Positions 43,099 to 49,924 of a stretch of 64,000 bases of DNA are shown in pieces (position 1 is the first letter of the stretch; each line of letters starts with the position of its first letter). This stretch comes from WLMZ01 sp031410915 (GTDB lineage Bacteria; Actinomycetota; Acidimicrobiia; Acidimicrobiales; Ilumatobacteraceae). The translations under genes were made by a program, and so were the position numbers. The notes under the pieces were generated by a model, which saw only the letters and a list, made by a program, of their open reading frames with translations, ran no database searches and was not told the DNA's origin. The stretch is taken from assembly GCA_031410915.1 (NCBI GenBank), contig JANNZY010000158.1, positions 62,001 to 126,000 on the forward strand. The letters are read 5' to 3'.

Positions 43099-43911
43099 AT
43101 GCCCCACCTGCGCACAGCAGCCGGCCAACACGAGACCGATGATTCCCGCTCGATCCGCGCAGTCGTGGTCGGCGTTCCAGCGCGCAATGAGGAGCGGCAC
43201 CTGGAGTCGGCCATACGCGCCGTGCTCGCTGCAGCCGACCGCGCCGACGACGTCACGACAGCCGTCGTGCTGGCGCTGGACTCGTGCGACGACTCGTCGG
43301 TCGAGATCGCGCTGGCGCTCGCTGCCGAGGATCCGCGAGTGATCGTGCTCGAAGACACGTGGGGCAACGCCGGCGCAGCGCGCCGCGCCGCGATCGACGC
43401 CGGCATTTCGGCCGCAATGGCTGACGGCGGGATCGACATCGGTGAGATCTGGGTCGCAACCACCGACGCCGACACGGTCGTGCCGCCGGACTGGGTCGCG
43501 GCGCATCGTGACCACGGCCGGGCCGGGACGGCTGCGGTCGCCGGAATCGTCGACATCCTGCTCGACGACGATGCGACCCCGGCCGTGATGGACATCTTCA
43601 CTCGCACCTACGTCGTCGAGAGCGACACGCACCATCACGTGCACGGGGCCAACATGGGCGTTCGCGGCGACGTCTACCTCAGCGCCGGTGGCTTCGCTGC
43701 AATCGACGTGGCCGAGGACCACGCGCTGTGGAACGTGATCCAGAACGCCGGTCATCGCTGCGTCGCGACCACCGCGCTGCGAGTGTCCACCAGCGGGCGG
43801 CGCGTCGGACGTGCCGTCGGTGGCTTCGCCGACCGTCTCGAATCGTTGGTCGGGGTGGCCGGCGTGAGTCCGACAGGCGATGGCGGACTTGCGCTGGAGG
43901 TTGCCGGATGA
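43099..43911 (+). CDS. Family 2 glycosyltransferase of the PIG-L/NodS/ACAD cassette
   Basis: A 270-residue GT-A enzyme. VVVGVPARNEERHLESAIRA is the nucleotide-binding entry, VATTDADTVVPPDWVAAH the metal-binding DxD region, and HGANMGVRGDVYLSAGGFA the acceptor/ED loop. It is preceded by AGAAGG. The stop overlaps the ATG of the PIG-L gene by four bases, and the next two genes overlap in the same way, so the four products are made together. It would attach a sugar, probably GlcNAc-type given the deacetylase next to it. The first gene of a possible small biosynthetic system. Confidence 0.85.
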   Translation: MPHLRTAAGQHETDDSRSIRAVVVGVPARNEERHLESAIRAVLAAADRADDVTTAVVLALDSCDDSSVEIALALAAEDPRVIVLEDTWGNAGAARRAAIDAGISAAMADGGIDIGEIWVATTDADTVVPPDWVAAHRDHGRAGTAAVAGIVDILLDDDATPAVMDIFTRTYVVESDTHHHVHGANMGVRGDVYLSAGGFAAIDVAEDHALWNVIQNAGHRCVATTALRVSTSGRRVGRAVGGFADRLESLVGVAGVSPTGDGGLALEVAG

Positions 43912-44636
43912 TCGACCTGGCCCGTTCCGGACCGAGTGAAGCCGCATGGCGTGAGTTCTGCGATCGGCTGCCGCTGGCCGACATGCCGACGTGTCGCCGA
44001 CTCGTCGTGGTGTCGCCGCATCCCGACGACGAGACGCTGGGCGTTGGTGGCATCATCGCCGCCACCGCTGCCGCGTCGACACCGGTCCTGGTCATCTCGG
44101 TGACGGACGGCGAGGCTGCCCGATGTCACGTGCCGAACGGTCAGGAGCTGGCCGATGTCCGGCTGTGCGAACTGGACGACGCGCTCTCGCATCTCGTCGT
44201 CGGACAGCGTTGCCAACGGCGGTTGCTGCGCGTGGCCGACGGCGACGTCGCTGCCCACATCGACGAGGTATCGCACTGCATCGCGGTTGCCCTGCGTCCC
44301 GGTGACGCGCTGCTGGCTCCGCTTGCCGACGACGGGCATCCCGATCACGAGGCCGTCTCGCTCGCGGCGTTGGCCGCGGCGCGACATCGCGGCGTTGCAA
44401 TGTGGTCCTTCCCGGTGTGGGCCTGGCACTGGCACGAACCGCAGCGATCGTCGCTGCGTCGCGGTGTCCGCGTCCAGCTCGACAACGTTGCACGACGTCG
44501 CAAGCAGGCGGCGATGCGCTGCTACACGTCGCAATTGCGTGGGCCGTCTCCCGTCGTGCCCGCATTCATGCTCCCGCGCCTCGATCGCGAGTTCGAGGTC
44601 CTCGTCCCCGTCACCGAGGAGGTCGGCGTCGCATGA
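43908..44636 (+). CDS. PIG-L family N-acetylglucosamine deacetylase
   Basis: A 242-residue zinc-dependent deacetylase. The metal/catalytic motif VVSPHPDDETLGVGG lies near residues 33-47 (His, Asp, Asp) and the third metal His is in LADDGHPDHEAV near 142. Both are intact, so it should be active. Family members remove acetyl groups from GlcNAc conjugates (mycothiol MshB, teicoplanin, GPI precursors). In many genomes this protein is fused to a NodS-like methyltransferase; here they are separate but overlap by four bases. It acts in the cytoplasm; no signal peptide is seen. Confidence 0.9.
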   Translation: MIDLARSGPSEAAWREFCDRLPLADMPTCRRLVVVSPHPDDETLGVGGIIAATAAASTPVLVISVTDGEAARCHVPNGQELADVRLCELDDALSHLVVGQRCQRRLLRVADGDVAAHIDEVSHCIAVALRPGDALLAPLADDGHPDHEAVSLAALAAARHRGVAMWSFPVWAWHWHEPQRSSLRRGVRVQLDNVARRRKQAAMRCYTSQLRGPSPVVPAFMLPRLDREFEVLVPVTEEVGVA

Positions 44637-45214
44637 GAGTCGATGTCGAAGCGTTCGACGCGCTGTACCGGCATGCCGGTGACCCGTGGTCGTTCGCGAC
44701 CAGCGAGTACGAACTGTCGCGCTACCGCAGCGTGATCGAGCACCTGTCCCACGAGCGGTACGACCGATGCTTCGAACCCGGCTGCTCGATCGGTGTCCTG
44801 ACTTCGATGCTCGCCGAGCGGGCGACCAATGTGGTGGCGTGTGACGCTTCGCCGACCGCGTTGGCCGCAGCAACCACGCGTACCTCCGGACAGCCCGGAG
44901 TCGACCTTCACCTCGGTGCGATTCCCGAGTGGTGGCCGGAGGGGTCGTTCGATCTGATCGTCCTCTCCGAGATCGGCTACTACTGGGACCGAGACGGGCT
45001 GGACGACGTTCTCGGTCGGGTGACGTCGAGCGCCGATGTTTCCGGATGCGAATTGATCGCTGTGCACTGGACCGGCCACAGCGACGACCACCTGCTGACG
45101 GGCGACGAGGTGCACGAGGCGCTCGCACGGCGGTTCGGTCGACCGGAGGTGAGCACGCGCCGCGAGGGTCACGAACAGCAGGGGTACGTGCTCGAACGAT
45201 GGAGTCGATCGTGA
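44633..45214 (+). CDS. NodS-like SAM-dependent methyltransferase
   Basis: A 193-residue methyltransferase of the nodulation protein S family. Typical stretches are FDALYRHAGDPWSFATSEYE, CFEPGCSIGVLTSMLAERAT (motif I) and FDLIVLSEIGYYWDRDGL. Rhizobial NodS N-methylates the deacetylated GlcNAc of Nod-factor precursors. Following a PIG-L deacetylase, methylation of the freed amine is a natural hypothesis. It starts inside the PIG-L gene (ATGA) and its stop overlaps the next gene start (GTGA). Confidence 0.9.
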   Translation: MRVDVEAFDALYRHAGDPWSFATSEYELSRYRSVIEHLSHERYDRCFEPGCSIGVLTSMLAERATNVVACDASPTALAAATTRTSGQPGVDLHLGAIPEWWPEGSFDLIVLSEIGYYWDRDGLDDVLGRVTSSADVSGCELIAVHWTGHSDDHLLTGDEVHEALARRFGRPEVSTRREGHEQQGYVLERWSRS

Positions 45215-46140
45215 GCGACATGCGTGCCGCGCTCGCGCTCGCTGCGCGCGACGACCTTCCCGTGCCGGGCGGGGGCAGCACCCGTGCCCGGTTCGACGCG
45301 CTGTTCGAGTTCGGTCGGCGCGACCTGGAGCTGACCCGCCTGGCCGAGGCCCACCACGACGCGCGTGCGATCGCCGCCGAACTCGGCGCGACGCTGGTGC
45401 CCGATGCCGTGTACGGCGTGTGGGCCGCATCCGGTCCGGAGCCGCTTGTCGCCGAGCGGCGCGACGGCGGCGTCCACGTGCACGGTGTGGCGTCATGGTG
45501 CACCGGCGTCGGAATCGTCGACCGCGCACTGGTCACCGCGAGCGGGTTGCTGCTCGACCTGCCCGTCGCCTCAGGCCGGCCCGTCGTCGACGCCCCCCGC
45601 TGGGCGTCGCCGGCGTTTGCCGTCACCAACACAACGTCGCTGCGCTTCGACATCAGCCTGGCTCCGGAAGCGATCGTGTCCACAGCCGACGGGTACTTGC
45701 AGCGGCCGGGGTTCTGGCACGGCGCGATCGGCGTGGCTGCGTGTTGGGCGGGCGGTGCCGCTGGGTTGCTGGACCTGCATCAGCGCCGCTGGCGGCGGCA
45801 GGATCCACACGCGCTGGCCCGCCTCGGCTCGGCATACGCGTGGGTCGAAGCGATGCGTGCCGTGATCGCCACCGCCGCCGATGAAATCGATGCGGCTCCC
45901 GGCGCTGTGCCCGACAACCAGCGTCGTGCGCGCTGCGTGCGCCACGTCGTCGAGCGCGGTTGCACCCAGGTCATCGACGATCTCGGTGTCGGGGCTGGGC
46001 CCGAACCACTGGCCTATGACGACGTGATCGCCGCCCGAACACTGCAGCTGCAGCTGTACGTCCGCCAATGCCACGGCGACCGCGACCTCGAGCCGCTGGG
46101 CCGAAGCCTGCTCGATGCCGAGCCCGATTCCCCCGGCTGA
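45211..46140 (+). CDS. Acyl-CoA-dehydrogenase-like protein, shortened
   Basis: A 309-residue protein from GTG 45211 (GTGA overlap; ATG 45199 is the alternative). It keeps the outline of the ACAD fold: a middle beta-domain (VHVHGVASWCTGVGIVDRAL, then FAVTNTTSLRFDISL) and a helical C-terminal half (GVAACWAGGAAGLLDLHQRR). It lacks the N-terminal helical domain, the FAD-contact T-x-P-x-x-G motif and any YEGTSE-like base, and is about 70 residues short. It may be a non-catalytic scaffold or an oxidase/N-hydroxylase-like relative. Its constant company with the three sugar genes suggests it modifies the same molecule. Confidence 0.75.
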   Translation: MSDMRAALALAARDDLPVPGGGSTRARFDALFEFGRRDLELTRLAEAHHDARAIAAELGATLVPDAVYGVWAASGPEPLVAERRDGGVHVHGVASWCTGVGIVDRALVTASGLLLDLPVASGRPVVDAPRWASPAFAVTNTTSLRFDISLAPEAIVSTADGYLQRPGFWHGAIGVAACWAGGAAGLLDLHQRRWRRQDPHALARLGSAYAWVEAMRAVIATAADEIDAAPGAVPDNQRRARCVRHVVERGCTQVIDDLGVGAGPEPLAYDDVIAARTLQLQLYVRQCHGDRDLEPLGRSLLDAEPDSPG

Positions 46141-46257
46141 TCCGATCGGCCGAATCGCTGGCGGGATTCGAGCAGGACGACGTACGCTCCCCCGGACGTC
46201 GGTACGCTCGATGGCATCGTTGCATCGGCTCTCGACCGCAGCCAGTACCTGATCACG

Positions 46258-46575
46258 ATGATCGCTTGCCTGGTGTTGACCCTGCCCCTGGAGTTCGCCT
46301 TCGGTGCCCGGGTGTGGCGTCGTCCGCGGCGACTGCTCGGGGCTCTCGTGGCTCCCGTGCTCGTGTTCGTCGCGTGGGATCTGTGGGCGTCGGCTCGCGG
46401 CACGTGGAGCTTCAACCCGAGGTACACGATCGGCGTGAGCCTGCCCGGTGGGATGGCCGTCGAGGAGATCCTGTTCTTCGTCACCGTCCCGATCTGCACC
46501 CTGTTGACGGTCGAGTCGGTGCGCAACATCCTGGCCGGCCGAGCGCCCGTGCAAGTGTGGATGGCGAGGCGCTGA
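46258..46575 (+). CDS. crtYc: Lycopene cyclase subunit CrtYc
   Basis: A 105-residue membrane protein with three helices. Family residues are visible: LTLPLEFAFGARVWRRPRRL, DLWASARGTWSFNP and LPGGMAVEEILFFVTVP, where the EE pair is conserved. It cyclises lycopene ends with CrtYd as a heterodimer, as in other actinobacteria. The reading frame is clearly family-like for about ten residues before the ATG (LDRSQYLIT) yet has no ATG, GTG or TTG there, so the start is either the ATG at 46258, a CTG at 46249, or is hidden by a frameshift. It overlaps crtYd by one base. Confidence 0.85.
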   Translation: MIACLVLTLPLEFAFGARVWRRPRRLLGALVAPVLVFVAWDLWASARGTWSFNPRYTIGVSLPGGMAVEEILFFVTVPICTLLTVESVRNILAGRAPVQVWMARR

Positions 46576-46928
46576 TGGCGATCTATCCAGCGCTCTCGGT
46601 CATTGCTGCCGTGGTGGTCATCGGGCTCGAGCTCGCCGTGTTCAGGTCTGGCATCTTGCGCAGCAAGGCCTACTGGATCTCGATGGTGATCGTGTTCGGG
46701 TTCATGGTCGCGGTCGACGGCTGGCTCACGAAACTGAGCGCGCCGATCGTCATCTACGACGATGCCGAGACCAGTGGCATCCGGCCGATCTGGGACATCC
46801 TCGTCGAGGAGTACGTGTACGCATTCGCGCTCTTGACGTTCGTGATCCTCCTCTGGGATCGCAGCGCCGACACGTCAGAAGCCACACGCGACCGTGCCAA
46901 CGATCTCCTCGAGGAGGTTGCGCCGTGA
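46575..46928 (+). CDS. crtYd: Lycopene cyclase subunit CrtYd
   Basis: A 117-residue membrane protein with three helices (YPALSVIAAVVVIGLELAVF, then SKAYWISMVIVFGFMVAVDG). It includes DGWLTKLSAPIVIYDDAET, G-x-R and IWDILVEEYVYAFALLTFVI, which match the second half of the heterodimeric cyclase (PIxxxEE pattern). It starts on the last base of the crtYc stop and ends by overlapping the crtZ GTG, so the three are translated together. Confidence 0.9.
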   Translation: MAIYPALSVIAAVVVIGLELAVFRSGILRSKAYWISMVIVFGFMVAVDGWLTKLSAPIVIYDDAETSGIRPIWDILVEEYVYAFALLTFVILLWDRSADTSEATRDRANDLLEEVAP

Positions 46929-47581
46929 AGGCCGTCGTGCTCGTGGTGGTGTCGTTCGTCGCGATGGAGGGCGTCAGCTACGGCGCGCATCGATGGGTCA
47001 TGCATCGCTTCGGCATGGGTTGGCATCGCAGTCACCATCGCCCACCGGCGGGACGGTTCGAGGCCAACGATCTGTTCCCAGTCGTGTTCTCGTTCGTCGG
47101 CATCACCCTGTTCGCTCTCGGGACGTTCGGCCCGGCCATCGACGCGCTGTTCTGGATCGGGGTCGGCGTCACGGCGTACGGCGTTGCCTACCTGGTCGTG
47201 CACGAACTGTTCATCCATCACCGCCTGCGCGTGCCGCAGCCGCGCTCGGCAACGGTGGCCCGGCTCCGCGACTCACACCGCATCCATCATCTCTTCGGCG
47301 GCGAGCCCTACGGCATGTTGATCCCGATCGTGCCGCGCGCATTGCGCGCCCGGGCCGAGGCGCATCCGGCGTGGGCTCGCACGGACCACCTCGATCGCCA
47401 ACCAGCGTCAGCTGATCGGGCGGTGCACACCGTTGCGCCGGGGGGCGCGGCGGTCCAGCGCGCTGGCGATGCGAGCCCGGTTGAAGCGTTGGATCGCGAT
47501 GAACGGCAGATTGATTCCGACGCCGTAGACCACCATGACCACCGCGACGGCGCGAGGGTTCCACAGCGCGAACGCTGGTGA
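46925..47581 (+). CDS. crtZ: Beta-carotene hydroxylase CrtZ with an unusual antisense-overlapping tail
   Basis: A diiron membrane hydroxylase starting at GTG 46925 (GTGA overlap). The four His clusters are complete: HRWVMH, HRSHHRP, HELFIHHR and HRIHH. The family domain ends near LIPIVPRALRARA at about residue 142. Normal CrtZ proteins stop about 20 residues later, but here the frame continues to 47581, making 218 residues, and its last 174 bases lie antisense over the 3' end of the CrtO-like acyltransferase gene. The extra tail is not protein-like (many Asp/His/Arg), which suggests a lost stop codon or a frameshift near 47400. It hydroxylates carotene rings. Confidence 0.85.
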   Translation: MKAVVLVVVSFVAMEGVSYGAHRWVMHRFGMGWHRSHHRPPAGRFEANDLFPVVFSFVGITLFALGTFGPAIDALFWIGVGVTAYGVAYLVVHELFIHHRLRVPQPRSATVARLRDSHRIHHLFGGEPYGMLIPIVPRALRARAEAHPAWARTDHLDRQPASADRAVHTVAPGGAAVQRAGDASPVEALDRDERQIDSDAVDHHDHRDGARVPQRERW

Positions 47582-47920
47582 CGCGGCGGCTGCGAGCCAG
47601 TGGCCGATCTCGGCGCGACGAGTCTCTGTCGCGAACGCTTCCAGCCCGTCGGGGGTGCGCGTCACCAGGCTGCGCTTCGACACGCCCCCGGCGAAGACCG
47701 CGCCCGCTTCCGGCAGCGAGTCCTTCCACCGACGGATCCGGACAACGTCGTAGACACGCCCGCCACGCTCCCACGGCCGCAGCCGGGTGAGCCAGGAGTC
47801 GTGAGCCAGGCGGGCAGTGGGGATGCGATGTGCCGCGTAGCCCGTCGACGCGTGGATCACGCCCCAGGCGAAGATGTCGACGATGAGCGTCGTCGGGTTC
47901 GACCACTCCACGAGACGCAT
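47408..47920 (-). CDS. Glycosyl-carotenoid acyltransferase, CrtO-like (staphyloxanthin type)
   Basis: A 170-residue membrane protein from ATG 47920. It resembles the glycosyl-4,4'-diaponeurosporenoate acyltransferase of Staphylococcus: RVYDVVRIRRWKDSLPEAG near 50-68, TRRAEIGHWLAAAASPAFAL, and the closing INLPFIAIQRFNRARI. It would esterify a sugar already attached to the carotenoid. It directly follows the CrtQ-like glycosyltransferase gene (two-base gap), the same gene pair as in staphyloxanthin clusters. The substrate here must be a C40 xanthophyll glycoside, which is inference. Confidence 0.8.
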   Translation of the reverse strand: MRLVEWSNPTTLIVDIFAWGVIHASTGYAAHRIPTARLAHDSWLTRLRPWERGGRVYDVVRIRRWKDSLPEAGAVFAGGVSKRSLVTRTPDGLEAFATETRRAEIGHWLAAAASPAFALWNPRAVAVVMVVYGVGINLPFIAIQRFNRARIASALDRRAPRRNGVHRPIS

Positions 47921-47922
47921 GG

Positions 47923-49071
47923 TCAGCGTTCCCGTCCATTCGCCACAACGGTCGGCACCGGCCGGCCCTTCCATTCGACCGGGGCGCGGCGGACCACTCG
48001 CCACCCGGACCGGGCGAACACGACCACGAACATCGCCAGCGGCACGGGGAACAGCGCAGAGGTGGTCCATCGGAACGTCCCCAGTCGGCGCAGCTGCCAG
48101 CCGAGGTGGATTGCCGCCAGGGCGTAGGCGACGAGCAACACTGCAGGCGGATCACCGTTGCCGGCCAGCCAGCCGACGGTGCCGTTGATCGCCGCAGTAG
48201 CCGCCGCGGCGAGCGACGCGATCCACATCACCGTCGCGATCACGGCAGCGAAGTCCGCGTGTCGCGCGCCGAGCGCGATGTTCTTCGTCCAACCGTCGAC
48301 GAGCGAGCGGAATCCGTCCGGGTACATGCGAAAAGACATCGCTCGTCCGCCGAGCAGGCACGTCACCGGCAAGTCGTGACGGCGGTACTCGGTGGCCAGA
48401 TCCAGATCCTCGATCACCGAATCGCGAACCACCCCGAAGCCGCCGACCGAGTCGAGATCGATGCGCCCCGTCACAAGACACGGCCCAAACGCCGCGGCCC
48501 GATCCGCGCGCGCCGCCGAACGGTGCCGACGGAACTCGCCGGAACCCAACACGGCTGCGGCGTTGAACAGCGCTGACAGCTCCTCGTATCGGCGCCCCGT
48601 GCGGTGATGTGGTTGCACGGAGAGCAACCCGCCGCTGGACCCGCAAGCGGACGTGATCGCGCCGAGCGCATGCGGCGCGAGCGAGACGTCGGCGTCGAGG
48701 AACACGAGCATGTCTGCGCGCGAGGCGTCGGTGCCGACCGCACACGCCCACGGCTTGCCGGCCCAACCTTCAGGCAGCGCTCCAGCGGCAACCACGCGGG
48801 CACCGCTCGCTCGCGCCACCACCGCTGTTTCGTCCGTCGATCCGTCGTCGACCACGATCACCTCGTCGGGGCGCGCGTCGCTCGCGTCGATCGAGCGCAG
48901 CAGGGCGGGCAGGTTCGCCGCCTCGTTGCGCGCCGGCACGATCACCGTGAACGAACGCACCACATGCCGCGTCGGCTGCGTCGCACGCGCCATGTCGTCG
49001 ACTGTCACCGGACGCCAGCACGCGAACGAGGCGGCGACGACGCCGGCCACCACGACGATGATCGTGACCAC
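47923..49071 (-). CDS. Carotenoid glycosyltransferase, CrtQ-like (GT2)
   Basis: A 382-residue enzyme. An N-terminal membrane anchor (TIIVVVAGVVAASFACW) is followed by a GT-A core: FTVIVPARNEAANLPALLRS, EVIVVDDGSTDETAVVA, MLVFLDADVSLAP, and GRIDLDSVGGFGVVRDSVIE plus DLDLATEYRRHDLP. The last 120 residues have three to four hydrophobic segments. This is the layout of 4,4'-diaponeurosporenoate glycosyltransferase CrtQ. It lies between crtB and the CrtO-like gene, so it probably glycosylates the hydroxylated carotenoid at the inner membrane face. Confidence 0.85.
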   Translation of the reverse strand: MVTIIVVVAGVVAASFACWRPVTVDDMARATQPTRHVVRSFTVIVPARNEAANLPALLRSIDASDARPDEVIVVDDGSTDETAVVARASGARVVAAGALPEGWAGKPWACAVGTDASRADMLVFLDADVSLAPHALGAITSACGSSGGLLSVQPHHRTGRRYEELSALFNAAAVLGSGEFRRHRSAARADRAAAFGPCLVTGRIDLDSVGGFGVVRDSVIEDLDLATEYRRHDLPVTCLLGGRAMSFRMYPDGFRSLVDGWTKNIALGARHADFAAVIATVMWIASLAAAATAAINGTVGWLAGNGDPPAVLLVAYALAAIHLGWQLRRLGTFRWTTSALFPVPLAMFVVVFARSGWRVVRRAPVEWKGRPVPTVVANGRER

Positions 49072-49072
49072 G

Positions 49073-49924
49073 TCAGCCTCGATGGATGGCCGTCAGCGCA
49101 GCAGTCGCGATCTTGCGATGCGTCGACACGCGAGCCCGGTGTGCGAACACGTCGTAGCCGGCGTCCTCGATGCGATCGAGGATCTGCGAGTACAGAGTTC
49201 GCGCCGCCTGCACACAACGCGCCGACGAGGGCGGCAGCATCGCAATGCCCAGATCAGCCGACGTGTACAGCTCGCGACATCGCGCGATCTCGAAGCGCAT
49301 CAACTCGACCCAGGCGTCGTCGACGATCCGCCGATGCGGATCGGCCCCGAACCGACGCAGGTCGGCCTGCGGGATGTAGACCCGGTCACGCTGCAGGTCC
49401 TCGCCGACATCACGCAGGAAGTTGGTCAGCTGGAATGCGAAGCCGAGGTCGCGGGCGTGTGACGTCGCCCTCGGCGAGATCGGCTCCAGGATCGGCAGCA
49501 TCATCTCGCCGATGACGGCGGCGGAACCATCCATGTAGCCAAGCAGGTCGTTCCAGGTCTCGTAGGTGCCGATGGTCAGATCCATCTCCATCGAGCGCAG
49601 GAAGCGTTGGAACACCTCCGGGTCCAGGTCGAAGGCACGCACGGTGTGGATCACGGCGCGCAGCACCGGATCGTCGGAGTCGCCGTCGTCGAGACGTTCG
49701 AACAACTGCTCACCGAAGTGCTTCAACGCGAGAGCGCGATCCTCTACCGGCGCGTCGCCGAGGTCGTCGACGATGTCGTCCGCGTATCGACAGAACCCGT
49801 AGAGCGCCCAGACGTGATGGCGCTTGATCCGCGGCAGCAGGTACGTGGACCAGTAGTAGGTCGTGCCGTAGCGCTTGTTCAGCTCGCGGCAGTGCGCGTA
49901 GGAGTCGGCCAGCAACGCTGTCAC
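49073..49924 (-). CDS. crtB: Phytoene synthase CrtB
   Basis: A 283-residue squalene/phytoene synthase from GTG 49924 (GTGA overlap with crtI). The two Asp-rich motifs are FCRYADDIVDD near residues 43-53 and FLRDVGEDLQRDRVYIP near 166-182, both intact, together with QLTNFLRD. It condenses two GGPP molecules to phytoene. GGPP synthase is not in the window. Normal family length. Confidence 0.94.
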   Translation of the reverse strand: MTALLADSYAHCRELNKRYGTTYYWSTYLLPRIKRHHVWALYGFCRYADDIVDDLGDAPVEDRALALKHFGEQLFERLDDGDSDDPVLRAVIHTVRAFDLDPEVFQRFLRSMEMDLTIGTYETWNDLLGYMDGSAAVIGEMMLPILEPISPRATSHARDLGFAFQLTNFLRDVGEDLQRDRVYIPQADLRRFGADPHRRIVDDAWVELMRFEIARCRELYTSADLGIAMLPPSSARCVQAARTLYSQILDRIEDAGYDVFAHRARVSTHRKIATAALTAIHRG

